From Synergistales bacterium (lineage in GTDB: Bacteria; Synergistota; Synergistia; Synergistales; Aminiphilaceae), in NCBI GenBank assembly GCA_021736445.1, contig JAIPGA010000002.1, forward strand, positions 40,268 to 104,267: 64,000 nucleotides of DNA, read 5' to 3'. The notes under the pieces were generated by a model, which saw only the letters and a list, made by a program, of their open reading frames with translations, ran no database searches and was not told the origin of the DNA. This document shows positions 40,877 through 49,614 of this stretch, piece by piece (within the stretch, counting starts at the first letter, position 1; each line of letters opens with the position of its first letter). A program made the translations under genes and the position numbers.

Positions 40877-41929
40877 CTACCGCTGCCCCCTCTGGGCTTC
40901 CTCGAGGAGAATCCGGACAACGGCATCGATCTCCATGGGCGGAAGATGGCGAACAAAACGGCCATGTTTGAACAGAACCATCCCCTCGCGAGCTCCGGCT
41001 ACGCCGATGTCGGCTTCCATCGCCTCCCTGGGGCCGTTGACCTCACAGCCCATCACAGCGATCTTGATCCCCGAGGGGAACCGGGCGAGATGGGGTTCGA
41101 TGCTTTTGGCGACCCCGAAGACATCCATCTTTTTCCGTCCGCAGGTGGGACAGGAGATCAGCTCCGCGCCATGTTGCCGTATCTCCAGCGCCGAGAGAAG
41201 CGCAAAGCCGACACGGGGTTCTTCACTGGAGGGGCCTGTCAGGCTCACCCGCAGCGTGTCCCCTATCCCCTGGGAGAGCAGGAGCGCGAGCCCCGCCGAG
41301 GATTTGACAGTACCGGTCATGCCTGTCCCTGCTTCCGTGATGCCGATGTGGAGAGGATAGCTGTACCGTGAAGCCAGGAGCTGATTCGCCCGCACCGTTT
41401 CGGGTATCGATGTGGACTTGGCGGAGATGATCATATTGTCGAAGCCGCAGTCCTCCAGCAGGCCGACCTGCTCGCCCACTGCGCAGGCAAGAGCCGTGCC
41501 CCTGTCCCCGTCTCCCTGCTCGAGGTGCCGTGTGCTCAGGGAGCCGGAATTGGCCCCGATCCTGATGACCGCACCCCTGTCCTGTGCGGTCTCCGAAATC
41601 CAGCGAATCTCCCCCGGCGGGAGATTGCCGGGGTTGATACGGATAGCAGGACAACCGGCTTCCAGCGCCAGAACAGCCAGCTTTGCAGAGAAGTGGATGT
41701 CCGCCATAAGAGGTATCGGCGAGGTGCGACAGAGACGCTTGAGTTGGGATACGTCCTGCTCCGACGGAAACGCAACCCGGGCAAGCTCGCAGCCCTCTTC
41801 GTGGAGAAGCTGGATCTCCTTGAGACAGGTATCGTATTCCTCGAGTGGGCTTTTCAGCATACTCTCCACTCGTACCGGCGCAGATCCTCCTATAGAAAGA
41901 TTACCAACAGCGACTTCCCGTTCTGACAA
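40877..41929 (-). CDS. ispG: 4-hydroxy-3-methylbut-2-en-1-yl diphosphate synthase (IspG)
   Basis: Penultimate step of the MEP isoprenoid pathway, an iron-sulfur enzyme. The 350-residue single-TIM-barrel form has RINPGNLPP, the cluster cysteines in CPTCGRKKMD, and MGCEVNGPREA. The start is a TTG; GAGG stretches precede it, though spacing is ambiguous. It follows rseP by 26 bases. dxr upstream belongs to the same pathway. Confidence 0.95.
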   Translation of the reverse strand: MSEREVAVGNLSIGGSAPVRVESMLKSPLEEYDTCLKEIQLLHEEGCELARVAFPSEQDVSQLKRLCRTSPIPLMADIHFSAKLAVLALEAGCPAIRINPGNLPPGEIRWISETAQDRGAVIRIGANSGSLSTRHLEQGDGDRGTALACAVGEQVGLLEDCGFDNMIISAKSTSIPETVRANQLLASRYSYPLHIGITEAGTGMTGTVKSSAGLALLLSQGIGDTLRVSLTGPSSEEPRVGFALLSALEIRQHGAELISCPTCGRKKMDVFGVAKSIEPHLARFPSGIKIAVMGCEVNGPREAMEADIGVAGAREGMVLFKHGRFVRHLPPMEIDAVVRILLEEAQRGQR

Positions 41930-41955
41930 TATACCTCAACCTCTTTCCGCGGTCA

Positions 41956-42984
41956 TTATCCCCAGAGGGAGACGACGTCTTTCCAGGTAATCACCAGTAT
42001 GAGGGATATCAGTATCACGAATCCCGCCAGGTGGATATAGTATTCCCAACGCTCCGGCAGCCGCTTTCCGGTGATCATCTCCCCCAGGACGAAGAAGATC
42101 CTGCCTCCGTCGAGAGCCGGAAAGGGGAGAAGGTTCAGGATTCCCAGATGGAGGTTGATAACGGCCAGAAAGGAGAGGAATGGCCATATGCCCTGCCTGG
42201 CCGCCTTGCCCGCCATTTCGGCTATGCCGACCGGACCTGTGACGTCAACGCTCTGGCGGCCGGTAATCCAGGAGCCCAAAGCCCCGATGATTCTGCTGCT
42301 CATATCCCAGAGATAGGTGAAGGACCTGGAGAAAGAGGCGAGGATACCGTAGCGTTTCATCGATGGGCGTATGCCAAGCAATGGCACCCCGGACTCGGGG
42401 TTCGCTTTCAGAGGCACCGTCATGGTTTTGGTCCCGTCCCCGGTTTGGACCTCGAGCCGCACTGGATGCTCCGTGCCTGCATCGCGGATGGCCGCCGCCA
42501 TGGTGTTCCAGTCTGTCACCTCTTTGCCATTGACGGAGAGTATGCTGTCCCCCTGTTCGAGTTCAGAGGTGGCGGCGGGATAGCCCGGCATGACCTCCCC
42601 GATCTTCGTGCTGTTCATATCAAGCACGCCGTGTCCGGAGAGGAGCAGCATCGTGAGGACAAGAGCCAGCAGGATATTCAGTACAGCTCCGTTGCAGAGG
42701 ATCAGGAATCGCTGCCAGGGTTTTTTGGAGGGAAAGTCCTCGCCGGGCCGGACGGTTTCGTCCTCCCGTTCCTCCCCCATTCCTGCCAGCCGTACAAATC
42801 CGCCGATGGGAAAGATCCGAAGGGACCACATTGTATCACGCCACTGCTTTTGCTTGAGTACAGGCCCCATGCCGAAGGCAAATTCGTGCACCTGCACCCC
42901 CATCAGACGGGCTGTGATGAAATGGCCCCATTCGTGTATCATGACACAGATTGCTATTACGACAAGAAACGCGACGAGCGACAT
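41956..42984 (-). CDS. rseP: RIP metalloprotease RseP-like (site-2 protease)
   Basis: Inner-membrane zinc protease that cleaves transmembrane segments. The 342-residue protein has HEWGH in the first helix (about residue 17), a single PDZ domain (about 105-200) with SVNGKEV, and the second metal segment NLLPFPALDGGR. Four transmembrane helices are seen. It stands between dxr and ispG, a common arrangement dxr-rseP-ispG. The ATG follows AGGAGG. Confidence 0.94.
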   Translation of the reverse strand: MSLVAFLVVIAICVMIHEWGHFITARLMGVQVHEFAFGMGPVLKQKQWRDTMWSLRIFPIGGFVRLAGMGEEREDETVRPGEDFPSKKPWQRFLILCNGAVLNILLALVLTMLLLSGHGVLDMNSTKIGEVMPGYPAATSELEQGDSILSVNGKEVTDWNTMAAAIRDAGTEHPVRLEVQTGDGTKTMTVPLKANPESGVPLLGIRPSMKRYGILASFSRSFTYLWDMSSRIIGALGSWITGRQSVDVTGPVGIAEMAGKAARQGIWPFLSFLAVINLHLGILNLLPFPALDGGRIFFVLGEMITGKRLPERWEYYIHLAGFVILISLILVITWKDVVSLWG

Positions 42985-43008
42985 ACCTATCCTCCTACCA
43001 ACGGTCTG

Positions 43009-44187
43009 TTACAGTATTTGACCGACCTGTTTTCGTGCCTCAGCTTTTGCCCATTCAAGGATGGCAAGGGCCTCATCGAGTGATTCCGGTGCGGCCCCGC
43101 TGTGCCTGTTGAAGACATGTTCTATGATGCCGGGGATCTCGATCAACGAGATGCGCCTCTGCAGGAACGCATCGACGGCCACCTCGTCGGCCCCCACCAG
43201 CAGTGCAGGGTAGGGCCCTTCACGGCGGCAGGCTTCCTGGGCGAGGGCGAGACAGGGGAAGCGATCCGTATCGGGCGGGGTAAAGGTAAGCTGCAGATGT
43301 TCCGGAAACGCAACGGTGTACCCCGTGCCTGACAACGGCAGTCGATCCGGAAAGCCAAGCGCAACCGCACAGGGCTGTTTCATATCGGGTGAGGCGTAGA
43401 GCATCTTCGAAGAGCCGTCGATGAAGGTCACAATACCGTGTACCAGGGAATCGGGATGGATGAGGGCATGGACCTGATCCGCCCGGAGGTCGAAGAGCCG
43501 CATCGCCTCAAGAAGCTCAAGACCCTTGTTCATCAGTGTGGCGCTGTCGACGGAGATCTTCCCGCCCATGCGCCACACAGGGTGGCGGAGGGCCATCTCC
43601 GGCGTGGCCTGTGCCAATGTTTCCCGGTCATCATCACGAAAGGGACCTCCCGAAGCGGTCAGGAAGACGTCGGCGACCTGGTCTGTCCGTTCCTCCCGGA
43701 GGCACTGCCAGAGGGCGTTGTGTTCGCTGTCCAGAGGGCGCAGCTGTCCTTTCCGCTGGATGGACGGCAGTACCCAGGGGCCTCCTACGACGATACTCTC
43801 CTTATTCGCAAGAGAGACGTCCTTCCCTTCATTCAGTGCCGTTCGCAATGCCTGGATGGCCATGGTCCCGGAAGAGGCAAACACAATATGGTCGATACGA
43901 TCGAGCCGCACCACCTCTTCCAGTGCTTCGGGGCCCTGGAAGAGGGTGGAAGCGTATCGTCCGGCCGGGAAGGCCTTTGCTGCTTCGGTGTCCGTCAAAC
44001 CGATGTAACGCGGCTGGAATTCGTCACAGAGTTGCTGCATCTTGTCCACGTTTTTTCTGGCCACGATGGCTTCGACGGAGAATTGTTCGGGAAAGTGCCG
44101 ACATACCCAGAGCACCGCGTCCGCTACGGTGCCTGTGGCGCCGATGACGGCAAGTCGTACCTGAGGGATCTCTCCTCGAGCATTCAC
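43009..44187 (-). CDS. dxr: 1-deoxy-D-xylulose 5-phosphate reductoisomerase
   Basis: First committed MEP-pathway step, NADPH-dependent. The 392-residue protein has the nucleotide fold VIGATGTV, LANKESIVVGG, the substrate segments ASGGPF and SATLMNKGLE, and HPDSLVHGIV. The start is GTG at 44185-44187, overlapping the cdsA stop (GTGA), with GAGGTG eight bases ahead. Confidence 0.96.
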   Translation of the reverse strand: MNARGEIPQVRLAVIGATGTVADAVLWVCRHFPEQFSVEAIVARKNVDKMQQLCDEFQPRYIGLTDTEAAKAFPAGRYASTLFQGPEALEEVVRLDRIDHIVFASSGTMAIQALRTALNEGKDVSLANKESIVVGGPWVLPSIQRKGQLRPLDSEHNALWQCLREERTDQVADVFLTASGGPFRDDDRETLAQATPEMALRHPVWRMGGKISVDSATLMNKGLELLEAMRLFDLRADQVHALIHPDSLVHGIVTFIDGSSKMLYASPDMKQPCAVALGFPDRLPLSGTGYTVAFPEHLQLTFTPPDTDRFPCLALAQEACRREGPYPALLVGADEVAVDAFLQRRISLIEIPGIIEHVFNRHSGAAPESLDEALAILEWAKAEARKQVGQIL

Positions 44188-45017
44188 TTGAGAACCACCT
44201 CAAACAGGATGAAGACACAGCTTGCGTTGAAGAGAATGCTGTCAAAGCGGTCGAGCATCCCCCCATGGCCGGGGATGAGAGCGCCGCTGTTCTTCTTGTG
44301 GGCCTCGCGCTTGAGCACCGATTCCCCAAGGTCTCCAAACTGCCCCAATGTGCCACAGATCAGACCGATGAGCAAGAGAGGAATGGGAGGGATTGCCAGG
44401 GCGAAGGAGATGAGGCTTGCCGCGAAGAGGCTCCCCAGCAGTCCCCCCGCCGCACCCTCCAGTGTTTTTTTGGGGCTTACAAAGGGGAAAAAGGGTTTTT
44501 CGCCCCACTGCATGCCGGCGACATAGGCGGTGACATCGGTGGCCCATGTACAGAGGAAAAGGGTCAGGAGCACCAGGAATCCCCAATTCTGATACCGGAG
44601 GTAGATCATCAAACACCAGGGAAGCACCACATAGGCGACCCCCGAGAGGGTTCCTCCAAGGTTCCTCAGGGCATCACTGGACTTGGTGCTCTGACGCCGG
44701 AGAATCTCCAGTATGAGAATGCCGATGCAGGCGACGGGGAAGACGGCCAGCGTAAGACCGTCGGAACAACTGAAGCCGGTAAGCACGATGGCCGACAGCC
44801 CTGCAATCATTCCGATACCACTGGATACGTGGAATTGGGAACGGACAAGGCAGTAGTATTCCCAGAGGGAGACCATGCCGATGAAACCGGCCACACAAAA
44901 CCAGAACCAGCCGCCCAGATAGAGGCCGCAAACGATGGCGACCACAACGCCGGAACCGCTTGCCGTCCGAAGAAGGAAATTGCGTGCGTTCTGTTCAGGA
45001 AGTACCCGTTCCACCAT
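44184..45017 (-). CDS. cdsA: Phosphatidate cytidylyltransferase
   Basis: Makes CDP-diacylglycerol from phosphatidate and CTP. The 277-residue inner-membrane protein has about eight hydrophobic segments and the CTP-transferase signature in its C-terminal third: SPKKTLEGAAGG, GQFGDLGESVLKRE and KNSGALIPGHGGMLDRFDS (in parts). The start is placed at ATG 45015-45017, nine bases after GAAGGG. It overlaps the uppS end. Its product feeds lipid synthesis. Confidence 0.95.
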   Translation of the reverse strand: MVERVLPEQNARNFLLRTASGSGVVVAIVCGLYLGGWFWFCVAGFIGMVSLWEYYCLVRSQFHVSSGIGMIAGLSAIVLTGFSCSDGLTLAVFPVACIGILILEILRRQSTKSSDALRNLGGTLSGVAYVVLPWCLMIYLRYQNWGFLVLLTLFLCTWATDVTAYVAGMQWGEKPFFPFVSPKKTLEGAAGGLLGSLFAASLISFALAIPPIPLLLIGLICGTLGQFGDLGESVLKREAHKKNSGALIPGHGGMLDRFDSILFNASCVFILFEVVLK

Positions 45018-45702
45018 ACCGTCGGTCCCTTCTGATATATTCATTGATTGCCTCGTGGAGATCCTGTGCGGAAAAATCAGGCCAGAATTTCTCGGTAAAG
45101 TAGAATTCGCTGTAGCTTGATTGCCAGAGCCAGAAGTTGCTCAACCGATACTCGCCGCTTGTGCGGATAAGAAGATCCGGATCGGGGAGATCGGGGAGAA
45201 AGAGGCGGTCCGCAATGTCCTGTTCCGTGATTGGTGGGCGCTTCCCCTCTTCCAAAAGGCTGTTCACGGCCTGCATCACTTCCTGTCGCCCCCCGTAATT
45301 GAGGCAGACGATCAGGTCGATATCGGTGCCCTGTGCGGTTTCCCTTTCAGCCCAGGCGAGCATGCTTCTGATGTCCTCGGGGAGCTCCCGGAGGAGTCCG
45401 GCGAAACGGAGCCGTGCGCCTTCTCCGATCATTGTCTTGACCTTGCCGCGAACGTAGTAGCGGAACAATCCCATGAGCCCTTTGACTTCGGACCGCGGTC
45501 TCTTCCAGTTTTCCGTGGAAAACGCGTAGAGCGAAAGATGGGACACCCCCTCATCCTTGGCCGCCCTGACAATGCGTTCCACCGTTTTGACACCAGCGTG
45601 GTGCCCCATGATTCTCGGCAGATTGCGTGCTTTGGCCCACCGTCCATTTCCATCCATGATGATGGCGATATGTTGGGGAACCTTCCGTTTTTCCTGTATC
45701 AC
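44995..45702 (-). CDS. uppS: Isoprenyl (undecaprenyl) diphosphate synthase
   Basis: Condenses isopentenyl diphosphate to the C55 carrier lipid. The cis-prenyltransferase motifs HIAIIMDGNGRWA, HLSLYAFSTENWKRP, LNYGGR and DLLIRTSGE are present. The start is taken as the GTG at 45700-45702, eight bases after GGGGAG (45711-45716); earlier GTG codons would overlap that site. That gives 235 residues. It lies six bases after the uracil-DNA glycosylase stop. Confidence 0.95.
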   Translation of the reverse strand: MIQEKRKVPQHIAIIMDGNGRWAKARNLPRIMGHHAGVKTVERIVRAAKDEGVSHLSLYAFSTENWKRPRSEVKGLMGLFRYYVRGKVKTMIGEGARLRFAGLLRELPEDIRSMLAWAERETAQGTDIDLIVCLNYGGRQEVMQAVNSLLEEGKRPPITEQDIADRLFLPDLPDPDLLIRTSGEYRLSNFWLWQSSYSEFYFTEKFWPDFSAQDLHEAINEYIRRDRRYGGTGTS

Positions 45703-45707
45703 CACAT

Positions 45708-46331
45708 CTACTCCCCGTTCCGCCACGCCTGTTTGATCTCTTGGATATCAACCCAGGTGAGATGTTTGGGGCTTCCCGTTTTGTTGGAGGCATTCCGTAG
45801 CAGATAGCTCGGATGGAACATGGGGCGTACCTGGATGCCCTTCCAGGGGAACCAATGCCCCCGCAGTTTCGTAATCCCTTCCGTGGTTTTCAGAATCCAT
45901 TTTGTCGGTGTGTTCCCAAGACAGACAATCAGCCGCGGATTGATGAGTGCGATTTGGGAATGCAGAAACCCGTCGCAGGCTGTCATCTCCTCTATGGAAG
46001 GGTTGCGGTTGCTGGGGGGACGGCACTTGACCACATTGGTGATGAAGATCTCGTTCCGCCCGATACCGGCGGCTTCCAGTATCTTGTTGAACAGCTGTCC
46101 CGCCCTGCCGACAAATGGGATTCCCTGCTGATCTTCATCGCCGCCCGGTCCTTCTCCAATAAACATAAGATCCGTATGGGGATCGCCGTCACCGAAAACG
46201 ACACGATTCCGCGAGGCGGAAAGAGGGCATTTGGTGCAGCCGCTCACCTGTCGCTGCAGTTCCTTCCAGCATTCTTCCCAGGTTGCCTGTCGTTCCGCTT
46301 CGTTCTGAGGGTACTTCAGCTCTTTTGTCAT
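45708..46331 (-). CDS. Type-4 uracil-DNA glycosylase
   Basis: Removes uracil from DNA; the family 4 enzyme has an iron-sulfur cluster. The 207-residue protein has CTKCPLS (first two cysteines), the family-4 motif GEGPGGDEDQQGIPFVGRAGQL (in parts), NVVKCRPPSNRNP and the late HPSYLLRN. The other cluster cysteines are in the CDGF and CLG segments. The start overlaps the upstream P-loop/Asp23 gene by four bases (ATGA). Confidence 0.94.
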   Translation of the reverse strand: MTKELKYPQNEAERQATWEECWKELQRQVSGCTKCPLSASRNRVVFGDGDPHTDLMFIGEGPGGDEDQQGIPFVGRAGQLFNKILEAAGIGRNEIFITNVVKCRPPSNRNPSIEEMTACDGFLHSQIALINPRLIVCLGNTPTKWILKTTEGITKLRGHWFPWKGIQVRPMFHPSYLLRNASNKTGSPKHLTWVDIQEIKQAWRNGE

Positions 46332-47155
46332 GGTACTACCCCGCTTACAATGATATCAACCTTGTGGACTTCAACGCCTGTGAAGTAACTCAAGCTGGAA
46401 TGGACCCGCTGTTTGAGGAAGAGGGCCCGTTCAACGAGTGTGCTGCCCTGGAGTGAGAGGACCAGATGCACCTCGATATCAATCATGGCTTTCTCGATCT
46501 CCCGCACCTTGACCTCGGGGACATCCTCCACTTGGTGAGAGCGCAGACATATTGTCTTGACGATAACCCCGATTGCGTCAGGATCGATGTTCAACTCGCC
46601 GAGGAAACTGAAGGGGGGACGCACCACTGTCTTTTCTCCCTGATGCTGGTCCCGGTGCCAGAACACCTTCAACTTTCCAACCAGCTTTCCCGCAAAGTTG
46701 CGTCGCACCTGCACATAGGAAACGGGGATGACGTGTTGTCGCTTTTCCCGGCGATCGACCTGCGCCCGTTCGATCTCTTCTGTGGTCGCCACCTCTTCGA
46801 TGCGAATGACCTGACGTTCCCGGGGCAGCGCCAGTTGGCGGAGTATCCTCTGGGCCATGCCTGCGGATGTGGCCACAATCATCAGGCGACAGGGCGCACT
46901 GGCGGCGAGATAGCCGTACACCTCTTCGCGGTGGTCCTCGAACTGAAAAAGCGCTCTCCGGATCGCCCGCACCTGGTTGTGTTCGGTTTTGGCGCTTTTC
47001 CCGCAGACGATCTGCCCTTTGCGTATCACCAGACCGTCGTCGATGATGATATCCACGTCAAGATTGCGGGCGACGACTTGTGCACGCTGACTCTTGCCCG
47101 TCCCGGCCGGTCCCACGAAGAGAAGCACTTGAATGTCCAGAGGTGTTTTGTTCAT
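46328..47155 (-). CDS. P-loop ATPase domain fused to an Asp23-like domain
   Basis: A 275-residue protein with two parts. Residues 1-130 hold a Walker A at 14-22 (VGPAGTGKS), then a kinase-like strand-loop pattern and conserved IDDGLVI and RRALFQFEDH. The C-terminal 90 residues (about 180-275) read like the Asp23/Gls24 family: short strands and helices ending IEVHLVLSLQGSTLVERAL and VEVHKVDIIVSGV. I do not know a function. It is upstream of the uracil-DNA glycosylase (4-base overlap) and after hisC by four bases. The two-part structure is clear from the sequence; the identity of the second part is moderate. Confidence 0.7.
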   Translation of the reverse strand: MNKTPLDIQVLLFVGPAGTGKSQRAQVVARNLDVDIIIDDGLVIRKGQIVCGKSAKTEHNQVRAIRRALFQFEDHREEVYGYLAASAPCRLMIVATSAGMAQRILRQLALPRERQVIRIEEVATTEEIERAQVDRREKRQHVIPVSYVQVRRNFAGKLVGKLKVFWHRDQHQGEKTVVRPPFSFLGELNIDPDAIGVIVKTICLRSHQVEDVPEVKVREIEKAMIDIEVHLVLSLQGSTLVERALFLKQRVHSSLSYFTGVEVHKVDIIVSGVVP

Positions 47156-47159
47156 TGCA

Positions 47160-48272
47160 TCATTTCCCGGAACGTTTCAGGACCTTTCTCAGAGCAGAAA
47201 CAAAACGTTCGTTTTCTTCGGGCAATCCGATGGATACCCGTATATGATCGGGGACGCCGAGGTCTTCCCCCGGGCGGATGATGATCCCTTCCCGCAGCAG
47301 TTGTTCGGTGATCGAGGAGGAGTTGCTCACCGCTACCAGGAGAAAATTGGTATGGGTCGGATAGACCCTCAGCCCCATGTCCATCAGCTCTGACGTGAGT
47401 CGCTCCCGCTCTGCGATGGTCCGGTCACGGATATCCTCGATATACTGTTTTTCCTGCAATGCGGCCAGTGCGGCCGCCTGCCCGATTTTGTTCACGCCGA
47501 AAACGCGGCGTACCCGTTCGTAGGCTTCCACAATGGGTTTCGGGGCGATGGAATACCCCACACGTAACGCAGCGAGGCCGTATATCTTGGAAAAGGTCCG
47601 CAAGATCACCACATTGCCCAACTCCCGGAAAAGCTGAACACCGCCGGTGTAGCGCGGGTCGGTGACAAACTCGGCATAGGCCTCATCGACAACGAGAAGC
47701 GTTTGCTTGCCCTCGAGAAAGGCGGATAGCTGTATCAACTCGTCGCGTTCGATGAACAGTCCTGTGGGATTGTTGGGATTACAGAGGACGACGACCTTTG
47801 TCTGGTCGGTACACCTCGCCATAATGCTTTCCACCGCCGGCGTCGTATGCAGCGGAACATCGACGGTGACACAATTGGCGCCGGCAGCGCAGGCCGCAAG
47901 CTTGTAGAGGGGATATGTGGGTGTATAGTAGACCACCTCGTCGCCCTCATCGATAACAGCCTGGAAAAGGGAATAGAGGATGCTTTCGGTTCCCGCTCCT
48001 ACAATTACCTCCTTGGGGGAGACACCGTATTGTTTCGCAAGCGCCCTCCGGAGATAGTACGACTCCGGGTCGGGATAGCGATTGATTTCGACCGAAGCAT
48101 TTCGGATTGCTTCCTGAACGCGTTCCGGGAGTGGCCAGGGATTCTCGTTGGAACTCAGGCGTGTTATCTCTTTGAGACCCAGCTCCCGTTGCACGCTTCC
48201 TATCGGTTTCCCCGGTCTGTACGGTTCAAGACCAGACAGTACCTTCCGAGCGATATTGTCCATCCAGGTCAT
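47160..48272 (-). CDS. hisC: Histidinol-phosphate aminotransferase
   Basis: PLP-dependent aminotransferase of the histidine pathway, also able to act on aromatic amino acids in many bacteria. The 370-residue protein has SSNENPWPLP, GAGTESILYSLFQA, NPNNPTG, VDEAYAEF and the PLP lysine segment TFSKIYGLAALRVGY. The ATG at 48270-48272 follows GGAGGAA. It lies far from any other his gene and close to wall genes, so use in aromatic amino-acid metabolism is possible. Confidence 0.9.
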   Translation of the reverse strand: MTWMDNIARKVLSGLEPYRPGKPIGSVQRELGLKEITRLSSNENPWPLPERVQEAIRNASVEINRYPDPESYYLRRALAKQYGVSPKEVIVGAGTESILYSLFQAVIDEGDEVVYYTPTYPLYKLAACAAGANCVTVDVPLHTTPAVESIMARCTDQTKVVVLCNPNNPTGLFIERDELIQLSAFLEGKQTLLVVDEAYAEFVTDPRYTGGVQLFRELGNVVILRTFSKIYGLAALRVGYSIAPKPIVEAYERVRRVFGVNKIGQAAALAALQEKQYIEDIRDRTIAERERLTSELMDMGLRVYPTHTNFLLVAVSNSSSITEQLLREGIIIRPGEDLGVPDHIRVSIGLPEENERFVSALRKVLKRSGK

Positions 48273-48338
48273 TGTTTCTTCCTCCCTGCCTCTGTGCGTC
48301 TTCTGCCTGATTTGCACGGTGGATGCGGCCTGTTGCGC

Positions 48339-49601
48339 CTATCCCTTCCCGGTTCTGCGGATTCCTACGTCAGCTCCAAGAAGCTGCAGCTTTCTTACAA
48401 AATTCTCATAGCCCCGCCACACATGAGCCATCCCGAATACATTGGTTTCGTCGGGGGCCGACAACCCTGCAAGAACCAGGGCGGCACCGGCCCGGAGGTC
48501 GGTGGCGTAGACCTCGGCGCCCATGAAGGTGCGGATTCCCCGGATAATGGCGGCATTCCCCTGCATTTCTATCTCGGCACCCATACGCTGGAGCTCACTG
48601 ACATGAAGAAATCTGGACCTGAATACGTTTTCCAGCACGACGCTCGTTCCTTCCGAGAGGGAAAGGAGCGCCATCATCTGCGGCTGGAGATCCGTCGGGA
48701 AGCCCGGGAAGGGCATGGTTTTGAGGGAAATGCTTCCCAGCCTTCCCGATGCCCATGCCCGCACCCGGTTTTCATGGATTTCGCATACCCCGCCGGCCTC
48801 TTCGAGCTTTACCAGGAGATGGTCCATATGTTCCGGGATGACCTTGGAAACCGTCACCGCCCCTCCGGTGATGATGCCCGCAAGCAGAAAGGTCGCCGCT
48901 TCAATGCGATCCGGGATGGTTGTGACGGTCGCACTGCCCAGGTCCTGTTCATGGACCCCTTTGATATGGATTGTGCCGGTTCCTTCTCCTTTGATCAGGG
49001 CCCCGATAGCGCGCAGCGTCTCGGCAAGGTTGATGATCTCCGGTTCCCGCGCCGCGTTTTCGATGACCGTGTCGCCCTTAGCGAGGACAGCCGCCATCAT
49101 GAGATTCTCCGTGGCCCCTACAGAAGGGAAATCCAGGTAGATCCTGCTGCCTTTCAGTTCGTTCAGTGATGCGTGGACCGAACCGTGCTCAAGTTCGATG
49201 TCCGCACCCATGCGGGAAAAGCTCTTCAGATGGAGGTCAAGGGGCCGACTGCCGATGGAACATCCCCCAGGCAGGGGCAGTATCGCTCTGCCGCAGCGGG
49301 CCAACAGCGGCCCGAGAACGAGGGAGGAAGCCCTCATCCGCCGGACGAGCCGCACAGGTGTTGTCCAGCCTATTGTTTTGGGTGTCTCGATGACCACGGT
49401 ATTCGATTGAAAATGCACCTTGGCTCCAAGCTCCTGGAGCAATTGCGCCATGGTATGAGTGTCCTGAAGATCTGGAACATTGTCAATACGAAGCGTTCCA
49501 TCCGGGATCAGCAGTGCCGCAGCCATCATTGGAAGCGCAGCGTTTTTTGCCCCCTGTGCAGAAACCTCTCCCTGTATGGGTACGCCACCTTGAATGGTCA
49601 T
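48339..49601 (-). CDS. murA: UDP-N-acetylglucosamine 1-carboxyvinyltransferase
   Basis: First committed step of peptidoglycan synthesis; the target of fosfomycin. The 420-residue protein has GAKNAALPMMAAALL, the active Cys in LPGGCSIGSRPLDLHL, GATENLMMAAVLA, EPEIINLAETLRAIG and PTDLQPQMMALL (in parts). The cysteine is kept, so the enzyme should be fosfomycin sensitive; some species carry Asp there. The ATG at 49599-49601 has only a weak ribosome site and follows the wecB stop closely. Confidence 0.95.
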   Translation of the reverse strand: MTIQGGVPIQGEVSAQGAKNAALPMMAAALLIPDGTLRIDNVPDLQDTHTMAQLLQELGAKVHFQSNTVVIETPKTIGWTTPVRLVRRMRASSLVLGPLLARCGRAILPLPGGCSIGSRPLDLHLKSFSRMGADIELEHGSVHASLNELKGSRIYLDFPSVGATENLMMAAVLAKGDTVIENAAREPEIINLAETLRAIGALIKGEGTGTIHIKGVHEQDLGSATVTTIPDRIEAATFLLAGIITGGAVTVSKVIPEHMDHLLVKLEEAGGVCEIHENRVRAWASGRLGSISLKTMPFPGFPTDLQPQMMALLSLSEGTSVVLENVFRSRFLHVSELQRMGAEIEMQGNAAIIRGIRTFMGAEVYATDLRAGAALVLAGLSAPDETNVFGMAHVWRGYENFVRKLQLLGADVGIRRTGKG

Positions 49602-49614
49602 GCTCTGTTCTTCA

